Shown piece after piece: positions 34,579 through 42,032 of a DNA stretch of 64,000 bases. Made by a program: the position numbers and the translations under genes. Numbering within the stretch: position 1 is the stretch's first letter; each line of letters begins with the position of its first letter. The notes under the pieces are model-generated. The model worked only from the letters and a program-made list of their open reading frames with translations, was not told where the DNA came from and made no database searches. This DNA comes from Geodermatophilus obscurus (GTDB lineage Bacteria > Actinomycetota > Actinomycetes > Mycobacteriales > Geodermatophilaceae): positions 310,001 to 374,000 of the forward strand of contig NZ_FOWE01000002.1 of assembly GCF_900115395.1 (NCBI RefSeq), read 5' to 3'.

Positions 34579-35670
34579 CTAGCGCCCCGCGTCCGGCCGG
34601 TGGGTGTAGGCCGCGCCGCGAACGGCCTCGTCGGACTCCAGTCCCGCACCGAGCGCGCCGCCGACCGTGGCCAGCGAGCTGGTCAGCCAGGCGAGCTCCA
34701 CGTAGTCGCCGAGCGCGGCCCGGTGCCCGAGGCCCTCGGCGAACAGGCCCGAGGGCACCAGCAGCAGCGCCCCGGCCAGCGCGAGGAGGAACAGCGCGGC
34801 GTAGAGGGTCAGCACGCCGATGACGACGGTGGCCACCGTGGCCAGGTTGAACAGGGCGACCTGCTTGCGCACCCGCCGCGACCGGGCGCGCTCCCACAGC
34901 TCCGCGCCGACCACCAACGTCGCGCAGATCGCCACGACCGAGCCGAGCCCGACCGCCGACAGCCGCAGCAGGCCGAAGCGGTCGGCCAGCCGCCAGATGT
35001 CGGCGGTCACCAGTGCGAACACGCCCGCGGCGACGGCGGCGGTCAGCGCCCGGGACAGGCCGGTGGTCAGCCGCCACGGCCGGTTGGCCCGCACCATGCC
35101 GACCAGCAGCCGCAGGTTCCCGGTCAGCACCCGCGCGGTGAAGCCGACGCCCCGGTCGACCCCGGCCGGGTCGGTGGCCAGCTCGCGCACCCGCCGGCGC
35201 AGCGCCGCGGGGTCGCCCGCGCCGTCGTCGCCGAGCAGCGCGTGGACCAGCCCGACCGCCGTCTGCAGGGCACGGCGGCGCCGGCCCACGGCACCCAGCG
35301 CCGGCACGGACAGCACCGCGACGCCGTGGACGGGGCTGGCGTGGGCGGCCACCGTGCGACGATGGACGGCCAGGGGCAGGTCGGTGAGGCAGACGGCGAG
35401 GTCCCACTCCTCGGCGAGCAGCCGCTCGCGCGCGGCGGCGACGATCTCGGCGTCCTCGGCCGGCGGCCGGACGAGGCCGTCCTCGACGACGCGCAGGTCC
35501 CAGACCACCTCGGGATGGCGCTCCCGCAGCGCCGCGGCGAGGTCGGCGGCCAGCTCGGCGGCCACCTCGGCGGCCGCGCCCGGCGCCGCCACCAGCCCGA
35601 CGACGACGTCGGCCGGCCACCGCCCCGGCGGGCCCCCGGGCCGGTCGTCCCCCGTGGGCTCCGCGCTCAC
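34579..35670 (-). CDS. Unknown membrane protein coupled to a PP2C phosphatase
   Basis: A 363-residue protein of no recognised family. The N-terminal ~170 residues look soluble and alpha/beta (VVVGLVAAPGAAAEVAAELA; WDLAVCLTDLPLAVHRRTV; PVHGVAVLSVPALGA). The C-terminal half has about four or five membrane helices (LTAAVAAGVFALVTADIW; VGLGSVVAICATLVVGAELW; LATVATVVIGVLTLYAALFLL). GTG overlaps the phosphatase stop by GTGA, so the two are made together in fixed ratio. The pairing suggests a membrane-sited target or partner for the phosphatase. Confidence 0.75.
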   Translation of the reverse strand: MSAEPTGDDRPGGPPGRWPADVVVGLVAAPGAAAEVAAELAADLAAALRERHPEVVWDLRVVEDGLVRPPAEDAEIVAAARERLLAEEWDLAVCLTDLPLAVHRRTVAAHASPVHGVAVLSVPALGAVGRRRRALQTAVGLVHALLGDDGAGDPAALRRRVRELATDPAGVDRGVGFTARVLTGNLRLLVGMVRANRPWRLTTGLSRALTAAVAAGVFALVTADIWRLADRFGLLRLSAVGLGSVVAICATLVVGAELWERARSRRVRKQVALFNLATVATVVIGVLTLYAALFLLALAGALLLVPSGLFAEGLGHRAALGDYVELAWLTSSLATVGGALGAGLESDEAVRGAAYTHRPDAGR

Positions 35671-36872
35671 AACCGCAGCTGACCCTCGGACCCGGTGCGC
35701 CACTCGACCATGACGATGGTGGCGTCGTCCTGGAGCTGCCCGGCCTGGTGTTCCATGACGCTGCCCATGAGCCGGCGCATCGTCTCCGGCGGCGGCTCGG
35801 CGCCGAGCTCGGCGCGGACGACGAGGTCGGCGAGCCGCTCCTCGCCGAAGAACTCCCCGCCGGGGGAACGCGCCTCCACCACGCCGTCGGTGTAGAGCAG
35901 GACGCGGTCGCCGGGCCGCAGGTGCACCTCGCAGACCTCGGGCGCGGCCGCCAGCAGCCCCAGCGGGCGCGCCGGGCGGCACGCCGGTGGGTGCAGCAGG
36001 ACGCCGTCGCGGACCAGCAGGGGGTCCGGGTGCCCGCAGTTGACCCAGCGCAGCACCCCGGTCTCCAGGTCGAGGCGGGCGATCGCGGCGGTGGCGAACC
36101 GGCTGCCCGTGAACTGCCCGGCGACGACGGCGTCCACGGCCGCGGCGATCGCGGCCAGGTCGAGCGCCCGGCGGCGGGCGTGGCGGTAGGCGCCGACGGC
36201 CGCGGTGGACAGCAGCGCGGCGGGCAGGCCGTGCCCCACGGCGTCGAGCACCAGGAGGTCGACGAGGTGGCCGTTCACGGCGTAGTCGAACGTGTCGCCG
36301 CCGATGTCGTAGGTCGGCTCCAGCGCGCCGGTGACGACCACGCGGTCGCTGGCGTAGGTCAGCGGCGGCAGCTGCTCCCACTGCATCTCGGCGGCCAGCG
36401 ACAGCTCCCGGCGCCGGCGCAGGCGGCTGAAGACGTCGCTGTAGGCGTCGCGGGTGACCACCAGCTCGGCGACCAGCGAGGCGAACGTCCGCGCGTCGTC
36501 CTCGAGGTCGGGCGGCGGCTCGGCCGGCAGGACCAGCTCCAGGACACCGATCCGCTCGGCGCCGTCGAGCAGGGGCAGCCACAGCGACCCCGGGCCGCCG
36601 TGTGGTGTGGAGCGCACCGGGGCGACCCGGCGGAAGGCGCGGCCGGCCACCGACCCGTCGATGGTGAGCGGAGGGCGCTCGGGGACGCCGTCCCCGGCGA
36701 CCGGTATCAGCTCGTGCTGCGCGTAGTCGGCCAGGTGGACGACCGCGTCGAGCATCCCCAGCCGCCGCGCCTCCTCGGTGACGACCGTGCCGAGCCGGTG
36801 CGCCGGCAGCTGGTGCGAGGCGCGCACCAGTGCCCGGATCGGGTCCTCGGCGGACGGGGGCGGGGGTGTCAC
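35667..36872 (-). CDS. GAF-PP2C (SpoIIE/RsbU-type) serine phosphatase
   Basis: A 401-residue protein. GAF-like sensor at ~15-150 (LGMLDAVVHLADYAQHELIPV) and PP2C domain at ~165-395: EPTYDIGGDTFDYAVNGHLVDLLVLDAVGHG, YTDGVVEARSPGG, DDATIVMVEW. Metal-binding aspartates are present. Second phosphatase of this class in the run, but different in its sensor. GTG 36872. Coupled to the unknown membrane protein downstream. A role in partner-switching sigma control is inferred from the family. Confidence 0.9.
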   Translation of the reverse strand: MTPPPPSAEDPIRALVRASHQLPAHRLGTVVTEEARRLGMLDAVVHLADYAQHELIPVAGDGVPERPPLTIDGSVAGRAFRRVAPVRSTPHGGPGSLWLPLLDGAERIGVLELVLPAEPPPDLEDDARTFASLVAELVVTRDAYSDVFSRLRRRRELSLAAEMQWEQLPPLTYASDRVVVTGALEPTYDIGGDTFDYAVNGHLVDLLVLDAVGHGLPAALLSTAAVGAYRHARRRALDLAAIAAAVDAVVAGQFTGSRFATAAIARLDLETGVLRWVNCGHPDPLLVRDGVLLHPPACRPARPLGLLAAAPEVCEVHLRPGDRVLLYTDGVVEARSPGGEFFGEERLADLVVRAELGAEPPPETMRRLMGSVMEHQAGQLQDDATIVMVEWRTGSEGQLRL

Positions 36873-36905
36873 CGCAGGCAGCCTCCCACCCGTGCCGCGG
36901 AGCGC

Positions 36906-38078
36906 TCAGCCGCGGGCGTCGAGGACCGCGGAGTACACCTGCACGGTCTGCTGGGCGATCGCCGGCCAGCCGAACTCCGACAGCACCCGCTCCCGGCCGG
37001 CCGCGCCCATGGCCGCGGCGCGCGCCGGGTCGGCGAGCAGCTCGGCGGTGCGCTCGGCGAGCCCGGCCTCGAAGGCGCCGGGGTCCTGCGGGTCGTAGGG
37101 GACCAGCAGGCCGGTGACGCCGTCGGCGACGACCTCGGGGATGCCGCCGACGGCGCTGGCGACCACCGCCGTCCCGCAGGCGGCGGCCTCGAGGTTGACG
37201 ATGCCCAGCGGCTCGTAGACCGACGGGACGACGAACACCGTGGCGCCGGTGATCAGCGGGACGAGCTGCTCGCGCGGCAGCATCGCCTCGATCCACACCA
37301 CGCCGTCGCGCCGCGACTGCAGCTCGGCGACCGCGTCGGCCACCTGCTGCCGCTCGGCGGGGGTGTCGGCGGCGCCGGCGCACAGCACCAGCCCGGCGTC
37401 GGCGGGCAGCCGGTCGGCCGCCCGCAGCAGGTGGACGACGCCCTTCTGCCGGGTGATCCGGCCGACGAACAGCGCGTAGGGCCGGTCGGGGTCGACCCCC
37501 AGCGAGCGGACGACGTCGGGCGCCGGCGTCGGCCGGTAGGCCCCGGCGTCGACGCCGTTGCCGACGACGTGGACGCGCGCGGGGTCGAGGTCGGGATAGG
37601 CGTCGAGGACGTCGGCGCGCATGCCGTGGCTCACCGCGATCACGGCGTCGGCGGCCAGGTAGGCGGTGCGCTCGACCCAGGACGACAGCCGGTAGCCACC
37701 GCCGAGCTGGTCGGCCTTCCAGGGCCGGCGCGGCTCGAGGGAGTGGGCGGTGACCACGTGCGGGACGCCGTGCACCAGCCCGGCCAGCAGCCCGGCGCCG
37801 TTGGCGTACCAGGTGTGGCTGTGCACCAGGTCGACCCCGCCGAGCCCGGCGGCGATCTCGACGTCGGTGCCCAGCGCCTGCAGCGCGCCGTTGGCCCCGG
37901 CCAGGCCCGGCGGCACCGCCCAGCCGACGGCGTCGGGGCGCGGGGCGCCGAAGCAGTGGACGTCGAGCTCGGGCCCCGCGGGCAGCGTCCGCAGCGCCGC
38001 GACGAGGTGCTCCACGTGCACCCCTGCGCCGCCGTAGACGTCGGGGGGCCACTCCCGGGTGACGATGCCGATGCGCAC
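36906..38078 (-). CDS. glgA: Glycogen synthase GlgA (actinobacterial GT4/GT5 type)
   Basis: A 390-residue glycosyltransferase with the GT-B fold: N-terminus VRIGIVTREWPPDVYGGAGVH, and C-terminal nucleotide-sugar site YALFVGRITRQKGVVHLL, VVPSVYEPLGIVNLEAAACG with the EPxGxxxxE motif. It extends alpha-1,4-glucan or makes maltose-1-phosphate from ADP-glucose, as the mycobacterial GlgM/GlgA does. GTG 38078 is chosen: TAGGGT lies 7 bases upstream and the conserved N-terminus begins there; GTG 38087 would overlap the -10. Divergent from glgC. Confidence 0.94.
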   Translation of the reverse strand: MRIGIVTREWPPDVYGGAGVHVEHLVAALRTLPAGPELDVHCFGAPRPDAVGWAVPPGLAGANGALQALGTDVEIAAGLGGVDLVHSHTWYANGAGLLAGLVHGVPHVVTAHSLEPRRPWKADQLGGGYRLSSWVERTAYLAADAVIAVSHGMRADVLDAYPDLDPARVHVVGNGVDAGAYRPTPAPDVVRSLGVDPDRPYALFVGRITRQKGVVHLLRAADRLPADAGLVLCAGAADTPAERQQVADAVAELQSRRDGVVWIEAMLPREQLVPLITGATVFVVPSVYEPLGIVNLEAAACGTAVVASAVGGIPEVVADGVTGLLVPYDPQDPGAFEAGLAERTAELLADPARAAAMGAAGRERVLSEFGWPAIAQQTVQVYSAVLDARG

Positions 38079-38085
38079 CTCGGTC

Positions 38086-38145
38086 ACCCTAGGGGGCGCC
38101 GGGGATGCGGGCGGGGCGACGCGGGTCCCGCGCAGCGGCTAGGTT
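38086..38145. promoter_or_regulatory. Divergent glgA/glgC promoters
   Basis: Minus-strand TAGGGT (38091-38086) is 7 bases before the glgA GTG; plus-strand TAGGTT (38140-38145) is 6 bases before the glgC ATG. Both are leaderless layouts in a 73-base gap. Confidence 0.55.
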
Positions 38146-38151
38146 CGCTCC

Positions 38152-39372
38152 ATGCGTGGCAGTCCTCGGGTGCTCGGCATCGTCCTGGCCGGTGGTGAGG
38201 GCAAGCGGCTGGCGCCCCTGACCGCCGACCGCGCCAAGCCGGCGGTCCCCTTCGGGGGCAACTACCGGCTCGTCGACTTCGTGCTCTCCAACCTGGTGAA
38301 CGCCGAGATCCGGCAGATCGCGGTGCTCACCCAGTACAAGAGCCACAGTCTCGACCGGCACATCACCACGACGTGGCGGATGTCGAGCCTGCTGGGCAAC
38401 TTCATCACCCCGGTGCCGGCGCAGCAGCGGCTGGGGCCGCGCTGGTACACCGGCAGCGCCGACGCGATCTACCAGAGCCTCAACCTCATCTACGACGCGC
38501 GGCCGGAGATCGTCGTCGTCTTCGGCGCCGACCACGTGTACCGGATGGACCCGTCGCAGATGGTCGACCAGCACCTGCAGACCGGCGCGGGCGTCACCAT
38601 CGCCGGGCTGCGGGTCCCGCGGCGCGAGGCCACCGAGTTCGGCGTCATCGACGCCGACGCCGACGGGAAGGTGCGCGGCTTCCTCGAGAAGCCCGCCGAC
38701 CCGCCGGGCCTGCCGGACTCCCCGGAGGAGTCCTTCGCCTCGATGGGCAACTACGTCTTCACCACCGACGCCCTCATCGAGTCGCTGCGCGCCGACGCCG
38801 AGGACGCCGACTCCGCGCACGACATGGGCGGCTCGATCATGCCGATGTTCGCGGCCGCCGGGGACGCGTGGGTGTACGACTTCTCGACCAACGTCGTCCC
38901 CGGGGCCACCGAGCGCGACCACGGCTACTGGCGCGACGTCGGGACGATCGACTCCTACTACGAGGCGCACATGGACCTGGTGTCGGTGACGCCGGTGTTC
39001 AACCTCTACAACGACCGCTGGCCGATCTACACGCTGCCGCCGCAGCTGCCGCCGGCGAAGTTCGTCCTCGGCGGGCGGGCCGAGGAGTCGATGGTCAGCG
39101 CCGGGGCGATCATCGGCGGCGGGTCGGTGCACAACAGCGTCGTCTCGCCCGGGGCGCGGGTCGACCGCGGCGCCCGCGTCGAGGACAGCGTGCTCATGGA
39201 CGGCGTCCAGATCGGCGAGGGCGCCTACGTCCGCCGCGCGATCCTCGACAAGAACGTCGTCGTGCCGGCGTGGGCCCGCATCGGGGTCGACACCGACGCC
39301 GACCGCGAGCGCTACCACGTCAGCGCCGGGGGCGTGGCCGTCCTCGGCAAGGGCGCCCGCGCCCTGCCCTAG
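38152..39372 (+). CDS. glgC: Glucose-1-phosphate adenylyltransferase GlgC
   Basis: A 406-residue ADP-glucose pyrophosphorylase. The N-terminal nucleotidyltransferase motif is [22 protein letters not shown], followed by [14 protein letters not shown] and [10 protein letters not shown]; the C-terminal left-handed helix holds [21 protein letters not shown]. It makes ADP-glucose for GlgA encoded on the other strand. ATG 38152 leaderless. Order glgA-glgC matches Rv1212c-Rv1213. Confidence 0.97.
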   Translation: MRGSPRVLGIVLAGGEGKRLAPLTADRAKPAVPFGGNYRLVDFVLSNLVNAEIRQIAVLTQYKSHSLDRHITTTWRMSSLLGNFITPVPAQQRLGPRWYTGSADAIYQSLNLIYDARPEIVVVFGADHVYRMDPSQMVDQHLQTGAGVTIAGLRVPRREATEFGVIDADADGKVRGFLEKPADPPGLPDSPEESFASMGNYVFTTDALIESLRADAEDADSAHDMGGSIMPMFAAAGDAWVYDFSTNVVPGATERDHGYWRDVGTIDSYYEAHMDLVSVTPVFNLYNDRWPIYTLPPQLPPAKFVLGGRAEESMVSAGAIIGGGSVHNSVVSPGARVDRGARVEDSVLMDGVQIGEGAYVRRAILDKNVVVPAWARIGVDTDADRERYHVSAGGVAVLGKGARALP

Positions 39373-39374
39373 CG

Positions 39375-39887
39375 GTGGCGGGCGACGAGCGGGCGCTCAT
39401 CGTCACCCTGCTGCTCGAGGACCAGGCGCAGGCGCGGTTCGACCGGCTGCGGGCCGAGCACTTCCCGGCCGAGCGCAACCACCTGGCCGCGCACGTGACG
39501 CTGTTCCACGCGCTGCCCGGCGGGCAGCGGCCCGCCGTCGACGCGGCGCTGGCCCGCGCCGCCGCGCGGCCCCCCTTCGACGTCGAGGTGTCCGGGCTGC
39601 AGCTGCTCGGCCGCGGCGTGGCCTACCGGCTGCGGTCGGGGGAGCTGTCGGCGCTGCACGCCGGCCTCGCCGCGGAGTTCGACCCCTGGCTGACCCGGCA
39701 GGACCGGCAGCGGCTCTCGCCCCACGTGACGGTGCAGAACAAGGTCGAGCCCGCGGTCGCGCGGGAGCTGCGCGACCGGCTGGCGGCCGGGTTCACGCCG
39801 CACGCCGTGCCGGCCCGCGGGCTCGGGCTGTGGCGCTACCTCGGCGGCCCGTGGGAGCCGCTCGCCGAGCACCCCTTCGCCGGCTGA
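39375..39887 (+). CDS. 2H phosphoesterase (2'-5' RNA ligase-like)
   Basis: A 170-residue protein with the two HxT motifs of the 2H superfamily: AAHVTLFHAL near residue 37 and SPHVTVQNKV near residue 117. These proteins act on 2'-5' or 2',3'-cyclic phosphodiester bonds in RNA or small nucleotides. GTG 39375 lies two bases after the glgC stop, so probably co-transcribed. Convergent with the methyltransferase gene, 7 bases apart. Confidence 0.88.
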   Translation: MAGDERALIVTLLLEDQAQARFDRLRAEHFPAERNHLAAHVTLFHALPGGQRPAVDAALARAAARPPFDVEVSGLQLLGRGVAYRLRSGELSALHAGLAAEFDPWLTRQDRQRLSPHVTVQNKVEPAVARELRDRLAAGFTPHAVPARGLGLWRYLGGPWEPLAEHPFAG

Positions 39888-39894
39888 CCGCGGG

Positions 39895-40563
39895 TCACCG
39901 GGCCGGGGACCGGCGGGTGGCCAGCAGCAGGCCCGCGCCGATCGGCAGCACGGCGGAGACGAGGTCCTCGTCCTCCCGGACGGTGCGGGCCAGGTCGCGC
40001 CAGGCCACGGTCTCCGGGTCGCGCGCCGCACGGTCGCCGATCCGGTCGCCGGCCAGCAGGCCGTGGCAGGCCAGTGTGCCGCCGGGGCGGACCAGCCCGA
40101 CCACCGCGGGCAGGTGTCCCGACCACTCGGTGGGCGGCGCGGCGCAGACCACCAGGTCGTAGGCGCCGGGGGACAGGCGCGGCAGCACCTCCGCGGGCGT
40201 GCCGAAGATGAGCCGCGTGCGGCCGGGGGCCACACCGGCCTCGGCGAGGGCGCGCCGCGCCGCGCGGAGCTGCTCGGGGTCGGTGTCGAGCACGGTGAGG
40301 ACGCCGTCGCGCCGCATGCCGCGCAGCAGCCACAGACCGGCCACCCCGCCGCCGCTGCCGATCGAGACGACCGTGCGGGCGTTGCCGCCCGCGGCGAGGA
40401 CGGCGAGGGTCGCCCCGACGGACGGCGCGACCGGCGGCGGCCCGCCCAGGGCGGTGGCCCGGGCGCGGGCGGTGGCGAGGACGGGGTCCTCGGTGGCGTA
40501 GCGGTCGGCCCACGCGGCGCCGTCGGCGGGGTCCGTGCGCGACGGGGGTCCCTCGGCGCTCAT
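39895..40563 (-). CDS. Class I SAM-dependent O-methyltransferase (Rv1220c type)
   Basis: A 222-residue methyltransferase: VVSIGSGGGVAGLWLLRGM is the SAM-binding motif I and VLTVLDTDPEQLRAARRAL follows as motif II with the acidic ribose ligand. The whole protein resembles Rv1220c, which is also divergent from sigE. Substrate unknown. ATG 40563 is conventional, but a GTG directly before it (40566-40564) is exactly 6 bases from TACCCT and may be the real, leaderless start. Confidence 0.88.
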   Translation of the reverse strand: MSAEGPPSRTDPADGAAWADRYATEDPVLATARARATALGGPPPVAPSVGATLAVLAAGGNARTVVSIGSGGGVAGLWLLRGMRRDGVLTVLDTDPEQLRAARRALAEAGVAPGRTRLIFGTPAEVLPRLSPGAYDLVVCAAPPTEWSGHLPAVVGLVRPGGTLACHGLLAGDRIGDRAARDPETVAWRDLARTVREDEDLVSAVLPIGAGLLLATRRSPAR

Positions 40564-40572
40564 CACCGGCCG

Positions 40573-40578
40573 AGGGTA
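40573..40578 (-). promoter_or_regulatory. -10 box of the methyltransferase gene
   Basis: TACCCT on the minus strand, 6 bases before the GTG at 40566. Confidence 0.5.
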
Positions 40579-40620
40579 GTGGCCGCACCGGTCCGGACCC
40601 GGGACCCGGAGGCGGAGACG

Positions 40621-40659
40621 GACGGACGACCCGGACGGACGACCCGGACGGGGGACCCG
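40621..40659 (+). repeat. 13-bp tandem repeat, three copies
   Basis: GACGGACGACCCG at 40621-40633 and 40634-40646 is identical; the third copy (40647-40659) differs at two positions. It lies 23 bases upstream of the ECF-type promoter of sigE. Confidence 0.7.
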
Positions 40660-40681
40660 GACCTGTGAGCTGCCTGTGAAC

Positions 40682-40709
40682 GGGAACACCCGGTCGCCGG
40701 CCGTCCGTT
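40682..40709 (+). promoter_or_regulatory. ECF (SigE/SigH-type) promoter of sigE
   Basis: GGGAAC (40682-40687), then 18 bases, then CGTT (40706-40709). This matches the GGAAC-N18/19-GTT form used by SigE/SigH group factors and suggests autoregulation or SigH control. The expected transcription start (~40716) falls next to the in-frame GTG at 40719. Confidence 0.65.
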
Positions 40710-40784
40710 GACCCCGACGTGACACCCGAGCGTGCCGCCGTCCCCACCCGCCCGTCGGGGGAGGTCGGCAGCGTGCGCGTCCGC

Positions 40785-40790
40785 GATACT
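40785..40790 (+). promoter_or_regulatory. Second -10 box upstream of sigE
   Basis: GATACT, 6 bases before GTG 40797. A leaderless transcript from here would give the 199-residue SigE. Confidence 0.45.
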
Positions 40791-40796
40791 GGGAGC

Positions 40797-41396
40797 GTGT
40801 CCGAGGCCGCCGTCCCCCCTGTCGCCGACCAGCAGCCGGCCGCCTCCGGTGCGGGCGAGGTGTGGGTCGCGCCCACCTGGGAGCAGGTCGTGCGGGACCA
40901 CTCCGCCCGCGTGTACCGGCTCGCCTACCGCCTGTCGGGCAACGCGCAGGACGCCGAGGACCTCACCCAGGAGACCTTCGTCCGGGTGTTCCGCTCGCTC
41001 GCGGACTTCTCGCCGGGCACCTTCGAGGGCTGGCTGCACCGGATCACCACGAACCTGTTCCTCGACATGGTGCGCCGCCGGCAGCGCATCCGGTTCGACG
41101 CGCTGCCGGAGGACACGGAGCGGCTGCCGGGCACCGCGCCCAGCCCCGAGCAGGTCTACGCCGACACCCACCTCGACCCGCAGGTCCAGGCGGCCCTCGA
41201 CGGGCTGCCGCCGGAGTTCCGCGTCGCCGTCGTCCTGTGCGACATCGAGGGCCTGACCTACGAGGAGATCGCGGCGACCCTCGGCATCAAGCTCGGCACC
41301 GTGCGCAGCCGCATCCACCGCGGCCGCGTGCAGCTGCGTGCCGCTCTCGCCCACCTCGCCCCGCGCGGGGTGCCGACACCGGGGGCTCCGGCGTGA
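40797..41396 (+). CDS. sigE: ECF RNA polymerase sigma factor SigE
   Basis: A 199-residue ECF sigma factor. Region 2 (residues ~35-100): [34 protein letters not shown]. Region 4: [41 protein letters not shown]. Identity as SigE rests on the rseA-htrA-tatB genes that follow, the M. tuberculosis order Rv1221-Rv1224. It directs the envelope-stress response. GTG 40719 in the same frame would add 26 residues and is placed for the ECF-type promoter; GTG 40797 is placed for the GATACT box. GTGA overlap with rseA. Confidence 0.95.
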   Translation: MSEAAVPPVADQQPAASGAGEVWVAPTWEQVVRDHSARVYRLAYRLSGNAQDAEDLTQETFVRVFRSLADFSPGTFEGWLHRITTNLFLDMVRRRQRIRFDALPEDTERLPGTAPSPEQVYADTHLDPQVQAALDGLPPEFRVAVVLCDIEGLTYEEIAATLGIKLGTVRSRIHRGRVQLRAALAHLAPRGVPTPGAPA

Positions 41397-41974
41397 GCCT
41401 GCCGGAGAGCCACCTGGCGCAGGAGGCGATCGCGGCTCTCGTCGACGGCGAGCTGGCCGCCGGTCCGGCCGCGCGCGCCGCCCGCCACCTCGCCGGGTGC
41501 TCCGAGTGCCGGGTGCTCGTGCAGGCGCAGCGCGAGGCCAAGGACGCGCTGCACGCCGCCTCCGACGTCGCCGTCCCGGGCGACCTGCTGTCCCGGCTGT
41601 GCGCGATCCCCTTCACCACCGACGTCCCCGGCGCCGGGGGCCTGGGCACGGTCATGGCCGGCCCCGGCCAGCTGACCGTCACCGGCTCCTCGGGCCGCTG
41701 GACGGTGGCCCTCGACGACCCGCCCGCCCGCCCCTCGTCGGCCTCCCAGGCACGCTGGCTGCGCCGCGGGGTCGCCGGGACGCTCGCCGGCCTCGGCCTC
41801 GGCGTCGCCGTGCTGACCGTCAACCTGCCCGATCCCGACCGCACGGTGCCCGGCTCGCCCCCGGCGTCGGTGGCCGGCGGCTCGGTCCCGGAGGAGCGCA
41901 CCGAGGTCGTGCCGCCCGTGGTCCGGACGCTGACGCGGTCCGCGCCGCAGGACGCGGCCGGCGGCACCCCCTGA
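41393..41974 (+). CDS. rseA: Anti-sigma factor RseA (zinc-finger type)
   Basis: A 193-residue regulator of SigE. The N-terminal ZAS domain has HLAGCSEC, an H-x3-C-x2-C zinc motif, after [14 protein letters not shown] single possible membrane helix, [18 protein letters not shown], lies near residues 126-143, followed by an acidic/Pro tail. In mycobacteria RseA is released by phosphorylation and ClpC1P2 proteolysis. GTG overlaps sigE by GTGA. Whether the C-terminal hydrophobic segment crosses the membrane is uncertain. Confidence 0.9.
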   Translation: MSLPESHLAQEAIAALVDGELAAGPAARAARHLAGCSECRVLVQAQREAKDALHAASDVAVPGDLLSRLCAIPFTTDVPGAGGLGTVMAGPGQLTVTGSSGRWTVALDDPPARPSSASQARWLRRGVAGTLAGLGLGVAVLTVNLPDPDRTVPGSPPASVAGGSVPEERTEVVPPVVRTLTRSAPQDAAGGTP

Positions 41975-42032
41975 CCTGCGACACTCGGACCCGCCACACC
42001 CGACTGCCAGGTCCCGGGAGGACCCTGTACCC

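Noticed and set aside
34579-38052. 1157-codon open frame on the minus strand
   Set aside because: Joins out-of-frame reads of glgA and the phosphatase to the real membrane protein gene; composition is Arg/Ala/Gly shadow.
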